Origin: DASZHC01 sp035938215 | GTDB taxonomy: Bacteria; Verrucomicrobiota; Verrucomicrobiia; Chthoniobacterales; JAFAMB01 | Reading direction: 5' to 3' | Length of the DNA stretch: 21,646 bases | Assembly: GCA_035938215.1 (NCBI GenBank) | Contig: DASZHC010000099.1 | Span: forward strand, 1 to 21,646 | In this document: piece by piece, positions 1 to 6,049 of the stretch | How the letters are laid out: the number at the start of each line of letters is the position of its first letter | Numbering within the stretch: position 1 is the first letter of the stretch | Program-made: the position numbers and the translations under genes | Notes under the pieces: generated by a model | Database searches by the model: none | What the model was told of the DNA's origin: nothing | What the model saw: only the letters and a program-made list of their open reading frames with translations

Positions 1-159
1 GAAGCTCGCAAAAAAACGAAATGCCTTCAGGTACGATTCTTGAACCATATCTTCGGCATCTTCTTGGTTTTTCATCAGCCAACGAGCCAGGTTGTATGCA
101 TCATTCATGAGCGGCAGCATAAGAGTTTCAAAGCGCGTGCGACTATGCTCGTCATTCAT
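1..159 (-). CDS. ECF-type RNA polymerase sigma factor, N-terminal part (runs off the window)
   Basis: Reading the minus strand from the ATG at 159 gives 53 codons with no stop up to the window edge. The segment QEDAEDMVQESYLKAFRF, preceded by DAYNLARWLMKN, is the typical region 2.1-2.2 core of sigma-70 family ECF factors, which binds the RNA polymerase clamp helices. ECF factors direct transcription of small regulons and usually autoregulate. The rest of the protein (regions 2.3-4) and any anti-sigma gene lie outside. The frame is open further upstream (IVEQSSA before the Met), but this ATG fits the usual N-terminal length and lies 27 bases after a promoter-like motif. It is divergent from the metallophosphoesterase gene. 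The family call is confident; the subgroup cannot be told. Confidence 0.85.
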   Translation of the reverse strand, partial: MNDEHSRTRFETLMLPLMNDAYNLARWLMKNQEDAEDMVQESYLKAFRFFASF

Positions 160-186
160 GGCCGACGACTGCTCTACGATAAAAGT

Positions 187-213
187 ATACCGGCGTTCGA
201 TGACATTTATTCC
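187..213 (-). promoter_or_regulatory. Putative ECF promoter of the sigma gene (GGAATAA-N14-CGGTAT)
   Basis: On the minus strand GGAATAA (213-207) is followed after exactly 14 bases by CGGTAT (192-187). The ATG of the sigma gene is 27 bases further on. The same two boxes with the same spacing occur on the opposite strand at 230-256. A GGAA-type -35 box is common for ECF sigma factors, so autoregulation is the natural reading. This is inference from pattern and position. Confidence 0.6.
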
Positions 214-227
214 CGGTCGTTACTAGT

Positions 228-242
228 CAGGAATAATTCCTG
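228..242. repeat. Perfect 7-1-7 palindrome in the divergent control region
   Basis: CAGGAAT-A-ATTCCTG is a perfect inverted repeat with a one-base centre. It overlaps the -35-like GGAATAA box of the plus-strand promoter. It may simply arise because that box is mirrored, or it may be an operator for a dimeric regulator. Confidence 0.5.
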
Positions 243-256
243 GTCGCAATCGGTAT
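230..256 (+). promoter_or_regulatory. Putative ECF promoter of the phosphoesterase-cytochrome operon (GGAATAA-N14-CGGTAT)
   Basis: GGAATAA (230-236), 14 bases, CGGTAT (251-256): the same boxes and spacing as on the opposite strand at 213-187. The two -35-like boxes are 16 bases apart, back to back. The first downstream ATG is at 321, giving a leader of roughly 55-60 bases. Assignment to the adjacent sigma factor is inference. Confidence 0.6.
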
Positions 257-320
257 GGATCTGATGACGGGTGTGCTCCGGCACGCCGCATCATATCAAC
301 CAGAATAATACAAAACCAAT

Positions 321-1274
321 ATGTCAGACTTCATCGAAAAAAATACAAACGACGACGGCGTTGACCGTCGAGGATTTCTGAAATGCATGGCCTGGGCGGG
401 CACTGGGGTCATGTGGTCGATCAACGGGGGACTCCTGACTTCCACGGTGTTAGGCCAGGAAGCAAATAACCGGAGTGCAATCGCTACGGCAGAACTGAAT
501 TTTGTCCAGATCAGCGACAGCCACATCGGCTTTAATAAACCGGCAAACACGGACGTCGTTGGGACATTTCGGGAGACGATTGTGCGAGTCAACGCCTTAC
601 CGAAAGCACCAGAGTTCCTGTTGCACACCGGTGATCTGACACATCTTTCCGATCCGGCACAGTTCGACACACTTGCCCAGGTGTTGAAAGAGTGCAGAAC
701 AAAGGATGTATTCTATGTGCCTGGTGAGCACGACATCTACGATAACGGCGCGCAATACCGGGAACGATTCGGCAAAAATACTGCAGGGGCTGGATGGTAC
801 AGCTTCGACCAAAAAGGGGTGCACTTCATCGGGTTGGTCAATGTAGCAAATATCCAAGAGGGCGGCCTGGGTACTCTTGGCCAGGAACAACTCGACTGGC
901 TTGAAAAAGACGTCAAAAGCTTATCCGCCAGTACCTCGATTGTCTTGTTCGCGCATATTCCATTATGGGCTGTCTATCCTCAGTGGGGCTGGGGAACCGA
1001 TGATGCCGAGCGAGCCCTCTCCTTTGTGAAGCGTTTCGGATCAGTGACCGTCTTAAACGGACACATTCACCAGGTCATGCAGAAGGTGGAGGGCAACATC
1101 ACCTTCCACACCGCCAGGGGTACCGCGTTTCCGTTGCCCACACCGGGTTCGGCGCCCAAACCGCTGCCGGTAGTCGTCGAAGCCACTCAACTTAGGAAGA
1201 TGCTCGGGTTGACCAGCGTTAATTATACCGAAACAAACCATGGCCTGGCCGTGGTAGACTCTACACTCGGGTAA
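321..1274 (+). CDS. Tat-exported calcineurin-like metallophosphoesterase
   Basis: 317 aa. The N-terminus has a twin-arginine motif (DRRGFLK, residues 15-21) followed by a hydrophobic stretch to about residue 45, so the protein is probably exported folded through Tat. The metallophosphoesterase signature follows in order: DSH (66-68), GD (104-105), GEHD in place of GNHD (135-138), AH (211-212) and GHIH (247-250). These are the usual ligands of a dinuclear metal centre in phosphomono- or diesterases. The substrate cannot be inferred. The ATG at 321 has no clear Shine-Dalgarno sequence but is the only start that keeps the whole Tat signal. It is divergent from the sigma gene, and the next gene begins 16 bases after the stop. 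It was probably kept as the first gene of an ECF-controlled envelope operon. Confidence 0.9.
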   Translation: MSDFIEKNTNDDGVDRRGFLKCMAWAGTGVMWSINGGLLTSTVLGQEANNRSAIATAELNFVQISDSHIGFNKPANTDVVGTFRETIVRVNALPKAPEFLLHTGDLTHLSDPAQFDTLAQVLKECRTKDVFYVPGEHDIYDNGAQYRERFGKNTAGAGWYSFDQKGVHFIGLVNVANIQEGGLGTLGQEQLDWLEKDVKSLSASTSIVLFAHIPLWAVYPQWGWGTDDAERALSFVKRFGSVTVLNGHIHQVMQKVEGNITFHTARGTAFPLPTPGSAPKPLPVVVEATQLRKMLGLTSVNYTETNHGLAVVDSTLG

Positions 1275-1290
1275 ACGAAGGTTTTTTTCG

Positions 1291-1723
1291 TTGATTCCCT
1301 GGGATAAACTTCACGGGGCGATGACCCATTTCCCGATCGCGCTGCTGCTGTTTTCAACGGGTTGCGATTTCGTTTCCGTCATGTTGAAGAAGCTGCCGTT
1401 TGCTAGAGAGTTGCGGTCAGTAAGCTTCTACGTACGCTCTAGCTGTTGCCGCCCTGGCTTCTTTTGGAGCAGTGATCTCTGGCATTGCTCTTAGCAAAGG
1501 TGATTTGTGGGGCCGTGGTGATTTTGGCTGGCATCACCGATTTGTCTGGCCTGCGTTCGGGCTTCTGGTGGCATTGGCCGTGTGGAGGCTTGTTGTAAGA
1601 GAAGCGATGTCGCGGTTCGGATTGTGCCTGTATCTGATCTTGATGTTGTTAGCTTCGGGATTGGTTGCTGCGGCAGGGTACTTTGGTGGAGAACTACTTC
1701 TCAGCGGCGGAGGTGTACCATGA
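1291..1723 (+). pseudogene. DUF2231-like membrane protein, interrupted by a frameshift
   Basis: A TTG start at 1291 with GAAGG nearby opens a frame reading MTHFPIALLLF, typical of the start of DUF2231 (PF09990) membrane proteins. That frame is lost near 1420-1432. The next frame carries the continuation: YALAVAALASFGAVISG, then a GWHHRF segment, further hydrophobic segments and the family-like ending GYFGGELLL, with TGA at 1721-1723. Joining them after removal of one base gives about 143 aa with roughly four membrane segments, a normal size. The family is associated with membrane redox proteins, but its function is unknown. The stop overlaps the ATG of the cytochrome c gene, so the frame was recently coupled. 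Either a real +1 frameshift mutation or an assembly error; sequence alone cannot separate them. Confidence 0.75.
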
Positions 1724-2097
1724 TGAGCCCTCTCGAAATCAAGGGTCTAATCGCGGCCGTCATCACCTCGGTGGTCATCTTAGTAGCGACATTTACCGCT
1801 GGCGCAGTCTATCGGAATCGCTACGAATCGGAGACGCAACCTGGAACTAAACCGTCCGCTCCTGAAAACCTGGCGGTCAAAGGACGAAGTTATTTTCTTC
1901 AAAGCTGTGCTCACTGCCATGGTCGGGATGCAGATGGGGGCGAGGATGCCCCGAGCCTTCTAAAGCTCCAAATTAGCGGTGCGCACATGGCTCTCGTTAT
2001 CCAGAGCGGCATAAAGGGGGAGATGCCATCATTCGCAAAGAAATATAGCGAGCAGGATGTAGCTGCCATCGTGGCTTACCTCAAGACGCTCCATTGA
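1720..2097 (+). CDS. Membrane-anchored class I cytochrome c
   Basis: 125 aa from the ATG at 1720, which overlaps the preceding stop codon (ATGA). One N-terminal hydrophobic helix (about residues 8-30) acts as anchor or uncleaved signal. The haem-binding CAHCH motif is at 63-67 (C63, C66, H67) and M102 in GEMPSF is the likely sixth iron ligand. The C-terminal SEQDVAAIVAYLKTLH is the terminal helix typical of small cytochromes c. It should face the periplasm and carry one haem c. With the DUF2231-type protein and the exported phosphoesterase it forms a short operon; its redox partner is not evident. A longer upstream reading in the same frame exists but lacks family features. Confidence 0.9.
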   Translation: MMSPLEIKGLIAAVITSVVILVATFTAGAVYRNRYESETQPGTKPSAPENLAVKGRSYFLQSCAHCHGRDADGGEDAPSLLKLQISGAHMALVIQSGIKGEMPSFAKKYSEQDVAAIVAYLKTLH

Positions 2098-2120
2098 TCC
2101 CATCTTTGTGATCGCTCCGC

Positions 2121-2201
2121 AATTAGGTATTCGCCCGGAAAGTGAGCGGTCCTGACTGCTCCTGTTCGGGAATAAGTCCAAGCAAAAACGGGTACCTAAT
2201 T
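2121..2201. repeat. Nested inverted repeat upstream of the lipoprotein gene
   Basis: Outer arms AATTAGGTA (2121-2129) and TACCTAATT (2193-2201) are perfect 9-bp complements. Inside are a bulged pair (TATTCGCCCGGAA against TTCGGGAATA) and a compact hairpin, GAGCGGT against ACTGCTC around a CCTG loop, with one G-T pair. The right outer arm overlaps the putative -10 box, so the structure may act in DNA rather than RNA. Confidence 0.6.
2169..2195 (+). promoter_or_regulatory. Third, weaker ECF-type promoter match before the lipoprotein gene
   Basis: GGAATAA (2169-2175), 14 bases, then GGGTAC (2190-2195), matching CGGTAT at its GGTA core. The spacing is identical to the two motifs at 187-213 and 230-256. 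A GGAG ribosome-binding site follows at 2204-2207 and the ATG at 2215. This suggests that the lipoprotein belongs to the same sigma regulon. Confidence 0.45.
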
Positions 2202-2214
2202 ACGGAGTCATTGA

Positions 2215-2505
2215 ATGAAAACGAATCAACATATAATAAAACTAGTTTATCCTTTCAGCAGTGGTAGTTTACTCAACAACCATTGCTCCGGGGCCTTCTT
2301 GAACGAGATCAGGCAAGCCGCATTACTAACAATCGTGCTCGGAATCGCGGTTGTACTTGCAACAGGTTGTGAATCAACAGGCAAGGGAGTCAGCGTAAAA
2401 CTGATAACTCCAGTTACAAATAGCCGGCAGGCGGCGGAGGCTGACGAGAACGATATATACCAGCCAACACGCAGCCCCGCATTTAACGAGTTCTTTGGGA
2501 GTTGA
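2215..2505 (+). CDS. Small hypothetical lipoprotein
   Basis: 96 aa. The ATG at 2215 has a good Shine-Dalgarno (GGAG, 7 bases upstream). A hydrophobic stretch (about residues 36-50) ends in the lipobox LATGC with C52 as the lipidated residue. The signal segment is preceded by an unusually long 35-residue N-terminal region, and no closer ATG exists. A shorter non-ATG start is possible. The mature part is only about 45 residues, polar and without recognisable domain. I do not recognise the family. Its support as a gene comes from the ribosome-binding site, the lipobox and the upstream promoter-like motif shared with the sigma gene. Confidence 0.65.
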   Translation: MKTNQHIIKLVYPFSSGSLLNNHCSGAFLNEIRQAALLTIVLGIAVVLATGCESTGKGVSVKLITPVTNSRQAAEADENDIYQPTRSPAFNEFFGS

Positions 2506-2725
2506 GTGAATCAGGAAGCAACGGATGTCCCAGGCGCGTTTCGACGACAGAAAGTCGAGCCTGTTGAAAGGTCCATCGCTTCCAACAGACCACTGAGGAT
2601 AATGCGCTCATTCCGCAGCATGCAGTTACAATAAAGGACATTGGCTGGTGGAAAACCCGAACGATATGAGAAATGTAATATGGAAGGCTCTTTGTGGTTC
2701 CCGTTGAATGCGGAGACCAAAGCGG

Positions 2726-2998
2726 CCCGAGGACTATCTTCCGTTAATCCTCAGGAATATCGAACAAATGCGTCCCGGGCTCTGCGACAACGACAGGGTC
2801 GGTCACGCCACATTCAACGAGAAGCGCACGAAGCGGGTCCGGCTCGACGATTCTATTCCAGGGCTTGATCGACTTAAACAGCTCAGGGTCCTCCCGGCGG
2901 ACGGCTTGCCAGAATTTGTCGTCCGCCGGTTCGAACAGCTTGCGCCCCAGATCGTGATCCCAAGGCAGCCGGCTGGGCGGAATGATCGGCTGCAGCAT
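2726..2998 (-). pseudogene. Degraded SAM-dependent methyltransferase, C-terminal remnant
   Basis: Three fragments of one protein lie in order on the minus strand in broken frames. First is RPAGCLGITIWG (about 2979-2944), resembling the RPGGRL-x-TTWG strand-turn of class I methyltransferases. A one-base shift leads to KLFEPADDKFWQAVRRED followed by KPWNRI, LRALLVECGV and AEPGTH, a typical C-terminal half. This reaches FDIPED and a TAA at 2744-2746. Straight after the stop the same frame reads RKIVLG, which matches the PEDWW-x-IVLGSG ending of this family. The N-terminal SAM-binding domain is not visible upstream. The order and the frame jumps make this a decayed gene rather than a real short protein. 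The identification is by family memory, not by search. Confidence 0.65.
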
Positions 2999-3100
2999 TG
3001 TAGGTTTTTTCCAGCTGAACCTGGGGAGAAATTGGATCAGTTCTTGGCCGCGACCTGATTGACGATGCCCAGGTGCTGAAACAGTTCGGCGGAAACATAG

Positions 3101-3150
3101 ACAGAAGACAGAAGGAACCCCAAACCCCCTAACACCAAACCCCGACCCCC
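3101..3150. repeat. Heptanucleotide-period degenerate tandem repeat, tract 1
   Basis: Seven consecutive 7-bp units: ACAGAAG twice, then GAACCCC, AAACCCC, CTAACAC, CAAACCC, CGACCCC. The period is exact while the unit drifts. It lies at the upstream edge of the methyltransferase remnant and shares AGACAGAAGGA with the tract at 5305-5353. Confidence 0.6.
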
Positions 3151-3424
3151 ATCGGCCGATGAAGTCGGACACGGGGAAGAGATCCTGGCCGCAGCACAGG
3201 TTACAATTGACTAACACGATGGAATCGCCCGGCGACGCCCGGCCGACAGAAGATTTACCGTGAACGGTTCGCGTCATCTTTTACGCACACCCACCAAACA
3301 CATCCCAGGAGTGCGGCACCAAGAAACAAAAACATTCCCAATGTCAACATACGCCTCTGGTGATGCCGGAATACAGGGTGAGAGTCAAAGGGAAATTACA
3401 GCATCCAGAAAAAAGCTATCTGGC

Positions 3425-3883
3425 TCAGGCTGGCCGAATTCCAAAAAAATCCAGGAAAACCTGTCGATAAACCTCCCGCTTGAATTCCGGTAGCCACTGG
3501 AGACGGAAATCAACGGGTTCAATCCAGCGAATCCGGCTGAACTCGGGATTGTCCGTCTCTATTTTCACATAGGAGCCGGGGGCCGTGAGGCGGACGAGAA
3601 AATAAAATTGCTCCTGGCCGTCGAATCCTTCCTTTTTGCGTCCATCTTGGAAAAGGTAACGATAGGGACCCTTAGAGTCCAGGACACGATAGTGGGAAGG
3701 CTTGAGAGAAACCTCTTCCCGCAATTCTCTAAACAATGCCTCCAAAGTGGACTCGCCTTTTCTGACGCCTCCCTGGGGGAACTGCCAGGCTTCACGCACG
3801 TCCGAACGCTCGCCAATGAGAATTTTCTGATCCGGTCCCTGAATGATTGCCGCAACATTCGAGCGGTAGCGAGGCGAAGACAT
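3425..3883 (-). CDS. rppH: Nudix hydrolase, RppH-like RNA 5' pyrophosphohydrolase
   Basis: 152 aa, the usual length of single-domain RppH/Ap4A-type Nudix proteins. The RppH-style WQFPQGG (33-39) runs into the Nudix box G38-x5-E44-x7-R52-E53-x2-E56-E57, which binds the catalytic divalent metals. The conserved Gly after EE is Ser (EEVSL). YRY, then EQFYFLVRL, and the late RWIEPVDF fit RppH, which removes pyrophosphate from 5' triphosphate mRNA ends to start decay; dinucleoside polyphosphate hydrolysis is the alternative. Its ATG lies two bases after the stop of the AsmA-like gene, so the two are co-transcribed. The function of the pairing is not obvious. Family call is strong; the exact substrate is inferred. 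Confidence 0.85.
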   Translation of the reverse strand: MSSPRYRSNVAAIIQGPDQKILIGERSDVREAWQFPQGGVRKGESTLEALFRELREEVSLKPSHYRVLDSKGPYRYLFQDGRKKEGFDGQEQFYFLVRLTAPGSYVKIETDNPEFSRIRWIEPVDFRLQWLPEFKREVYRQVFLDFFGIRPA

Positions 3884-3885
3884 GC

Positions 3886-5199
3886 CTAATTGTGAAGCAT
3901 ATCGAGCAACGATTTGATAGCATCTTTTGCCTGGCCTTTGAATTCGTTCGTCATTTTGTCCCTGAAGGCGCTAACGAGCCGTCTGGTCAAATCCTCTTTC
4001 GGCTGTTCGGGTGTTCCGGAGATCCGAACCGACGTCCAACGCAATCCATCTTTCTGATCGGTGAAGACTCGTTCTTCTGCGCCGGGAATCCATCCCAGGA
4101 TTTTTGGAGATAGTCCCACGAGCAGATTCGCGTCGATATGTTCGGGCCCTATTGATGCGGTACCTTCTACTCGTATTTGATCCTGATAGCTTGCGTGAAA
4201 ATTCGAAAATTGCGTGTTGCGCTCCTGGTAGCGAATGTCTGTCGCGATGGAATCGAGTTGCACCTCATTGAGGCCGCCGAATTTTGCGAGTTGATGCAAC
4301 GTTCCAAAAACGTTGGCCAAATCGATAGCGGCTCCCGATATTTTCACCGAGCCGGTGACTTCGCCGTGTTCGAAGCGGTCAAGATTTCCTTTGTAGAGCA
4401 GGTGTCCCGACATTTTGCCTCCGAACCGCCAGGCTACGGGGAAGACGGCGTTGGTATCGAGATCTGCAAAATTTGCCGTCAGAGTCGCGTTTAATTGCTT
4501 TGCGACGTCGATGTTGCCCGCCAGCTGGATCGACGTGCCGCCGGGAAGAGCTGCTTGCGCGTGCTGGATGACGATCGAGTCCCGACTGACAGTGCCATGA
4601 GCGCTCTCGACTTCCATCACAGGGTACCCTGCGTGCTGTGCCTTTCCTCCTACGGCCTCAACATCCCACTGGTCAGGCTGTCTCTGAGTTGCACTGATTT
4701 TGGCGCCTGAGAACTGGCCGGAATCGCCAAGGGTCGTTTGCCAATGCAGATTGGCATCAGCAACAAAGAAATGATCGACCCGCACCTGCGAAGGAAGGAG
4801 ATCCGAGAACTTGAACCCTGCGGGCCGATGGGTCGCCTCGGGGGAAGGCTGTGAAACGCCTTTCCCAACGACAGCTTCGATTTTTTCCGCGTTTACCTCA
4901 TCGATAACGAATTGGCCTTTCAGCAGCTGGTGCCAGTCGATATGAGCCGAAATATTTGTGACCTTTAAGGAGCGCAACTTGCTTTTAGGATTTCCCGTCG
5001 CTGAAAAGCCCGCCGACCGGAAGTTGGATCCTTCCCAGGTCAGAGGCTCGAAGCGGCCATCGGCGTGGAGGCTTCGGCTCACTTTCTTGGATAGCCAGTC
5101 GCGGAATGAATCGCCCTGGACAAAGAAATGAAGTCCTATCCAGGTTGAAAAAAAGAGAAGGATGAGTATTACACCGATGAGGATCAGAAGTCTTTTCAC
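3886..5199 (-). CDS. AsmA-like envelope protein
   Basis: 437 aa. The GTG at 5199 gives MKRLLILIGVILILLFFSTW, a single N-terminal membrane helix (about residues 4-27), followed by a large hydrophilic, beta-rich periplasmic part. This is the general layout of AsmA/TamB-related proteins. Segments such as GKMSGHLLYKGNLDRFEHG and the closing VRISGTPEQPKEDL resemble AsmA-type C-terminal regions. Proteins of this kind are linked to outer-membrane biogenesis and lipid transport between membranes. No ribosome-binding site is clear. It is followed after two bases by the Nudix gene. Upstream is a 253-bp gap with a heptad repeat and an inverted repeat, so transcription probably starts there. The assignment is by architecture and composition, hence moderate. 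Confidence 0.65.
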   Translation of the reverse strand: MKRLLILIGVILILLFFSTWIGLHFFVQGDSFRDWLSKKVSRSLHADGRFEPLTWEGSNFRSAGFSATGNPKSKLRSLKVTNISAHIDWHQLLKGQFVIDEVNAEKIEAVVGKGVSQPSPEATHRPAGFKFSDLLPSQVRVDHFFVADANLHWQTTLGDSGQFSGAKISATQRQPDQWDVEAVGGKAQHAGYPVMEVESAHGTVSRDSIVIQHAQAALPGGTSIQLAGNIDVAKQLNATLTANFADLDTNAVFPVAWRFGGKMSGHLLYKGNLDRFEHGEVTGSVKISGAAIDLANVFGTLHQLAKFGGLNEVQLDSIATDIRYQERNTQFSNFHASYQDQIRVEGTASIGPEHIDANLLVGLSPKILGWIPGAEERVFTDQKDGLRWTSVRISGTPEQPKEDLTRRLVSAFRDKMTNEFKGQAKDAIKSLLDMLHN

Positions 5200-5304
5200 G
5201 CGAAACGAGGAGTTGCGGGAGCGAATTGTGACGCTTTGGCCGGCGACCGTTTTCCGTGACTATTCGGTGATCTCGGCGCGATGGCAAGCGGAAGAAGAGC
5301 GGCT

Positions 5305-5353
5305 GGAATATAGAAAGCAGAATAGAGAATATAGAAGACAGAAGGAGGCAAGG
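5305..5353. repeat. Heptanucleotide-period degenerate tandem repeat, tract 2
   Basis: Consecutive 7-bp units on the plus strand: GGAATAT, AGAAAGC, AGAATAG, AGAATAT, AGAAGAC, AGAAGGA, GGCAAGG. Five units share AGAANNN. It lies between the AsmA-like gene and the FixH-like gene. The period is the same as tract 1 at 3101-3150. Confidence 0.7.
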
Positions 5354-5398
5354 GCTGCGAGGGGAACCGCATCTCCAAAATTCCGACCATTGTTGTTC

Positions 5399-5428
5399 CC
5401 AGCGAACGGACAAAAATTTTTTCGCTGG
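5399..5428 (-). terminator. Inverted repeat after the FixH-like gene, possible terminator
   Basis: CCAGCGAA (5399-5406) and TTCGCTGG (5421-5428) are perfect 8-bp arms around an A/T-rich 14-base loop. It lies 24 bases past the stop of the FixH-like gene. No T tract follows the stem, so an operator or a REP-like palindrome is also possible. Confidence 0.4.
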
Positions 5429-5452
5429 CAAAGCAGGTGATTTGTAAACGCT

Positions 5453-6049
5453 TCAGGGTGGTGTATCAAAGGCCGGGTTAATACGCTTTGCCCGTTGTTC
5501 TCGAGCGATCTGATGCAGAACGAATCCCAGAATCCCCGCGGGAGCGATTAGAAACAGATGCCAGTAAGCCAGTGGTGGAAGCGGCGCCGGCGCCACATTT
5601 AGCAAAGTCTCAATTTCCGCCGTTTCTGCGCCGCGGTGAACGATCACCTTCAATTTCCAATGACCGCTGGCGGGTATTTGAACAACGTTACCATAGAGAA
5701 GGCGATTCTCGCCGTGACCGAGCTTTGCCGGAATATCTGTCGGATCAACGGTCTTATTCATTGCGCAAGCGGGCGGCATCCATTGCGTTTGTTGCACGTC
5801 ATTGCTCTCTTGGGGCGTCAAATCGAACGTCACTTTCGCATCCAGCAACGGATTCAGGTTCGATCGATCCTGAAGCAGCAGCGTGACGTCGATCAGCCCG
5901 GCGTGTAGGATCGGCGGTTGGGTAAACAGTGTGGCGCGAAAAGCACCGGTATCACCCTGGAACTGGATAGCTCCGCCGTCGGCCCAAGCCATCCGAGCCA
6001 CGGTGAGAAGGGCACAACAGAGGATGATGGTCGCTCGCATCGTCGTCAT
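5453..6049 (-). CDS. FixH/YtkA-like membrane-anchored accessory protein
   Basis: 198 aa from the ATG at 6049, which overlaps the stop of the preceding gene (ATGA, 6046-6049). A longer reading of the frame only runs through the upstream gene. A signal peptide (about residues 4-23, ending ARMAWA) is followed by a beta-rich exported domain with the YtkA/FixH-type pattern (GLIDVTLLLQD, then SGHWKLKVIV) and one C-terminal helix (about 161-181). FixH/CcoH proteins help assemble cbb3 oxidases; YtkA-like domains are small periplasmic Ig-like folds. The coupling to a CtaG/FixG fusion supports a role in oxidase maturation. The MPPACAM segment (91-97) contains Met and Cys that could touch copper, which is speculation. 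The family call is by pattern and context. Confidence 0.65.
   Translation of the reverse strand: MTTMRATIILCCALLTVARMAWADGGAIQFQGDTGAFRATLFTQPPILHAGLIDVTLLLQDRSNLNPLLDAKVTFDLTPQESNDVQQTQWMPPACAMNKTVDPTDIPAKLGHGENRLLYGNVVQIPASGHWKLKVIVHRGAETAEIETLLNVAPAPLPPLAYWHLFLIAPAGILGFVLHQIAREQRAKRINPAFDTPP

Larger units (their letters stand above)
2506..3424. other. 919-bp stretch without an intact gene
   Basis: It holds the methyltransferase remnant (about 2726-2998, minus) and the heptad repeat (3101-3150). Frames that stay open here change character along their length and match no family outside the remnant. I see nothing recognisable in 2506-2725 or 3151-3424. Confidence 0.6.

Noticed and set aside
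40..264. Plus-strand open frame over the start of the window
   Set aside because: It is the reverse complement of the ECF sigma factor reading and crosses the promoter region; no domain-like features.
2121..2214. Known riboswitch class before the lipoprotein
   Set aside because: The stems do not match the conserved cores I know (SAM, cobalamin, TPP, c-di-GMP), and the promoter-like motif lies inside the structure.
3037..3100. A short reading SAELFQHLGIVNQVAAK that resembles a piece of a solute-binding protein
   Set aside because: Only about 20 residues, followed at once by a stop, with no continuation in any frame.
2998..3277. Upstream extension of the minus-strand frame containing the methyltransferase-like piece, taken as one 177-aa protein
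   Set aside because: The N-terminal half runs through the heptad repeat and reads as low-complexity Gly/Phe/Arg sequence; the family-like signal begins only near 2982.
5196..5390. Minus-strand frame giving hydrophobic FYILYSAFYIP-like protein
   Set aside because: The apparent membrane helix is a translation of the heptad DNA repeat; no start signal or conserved feature.
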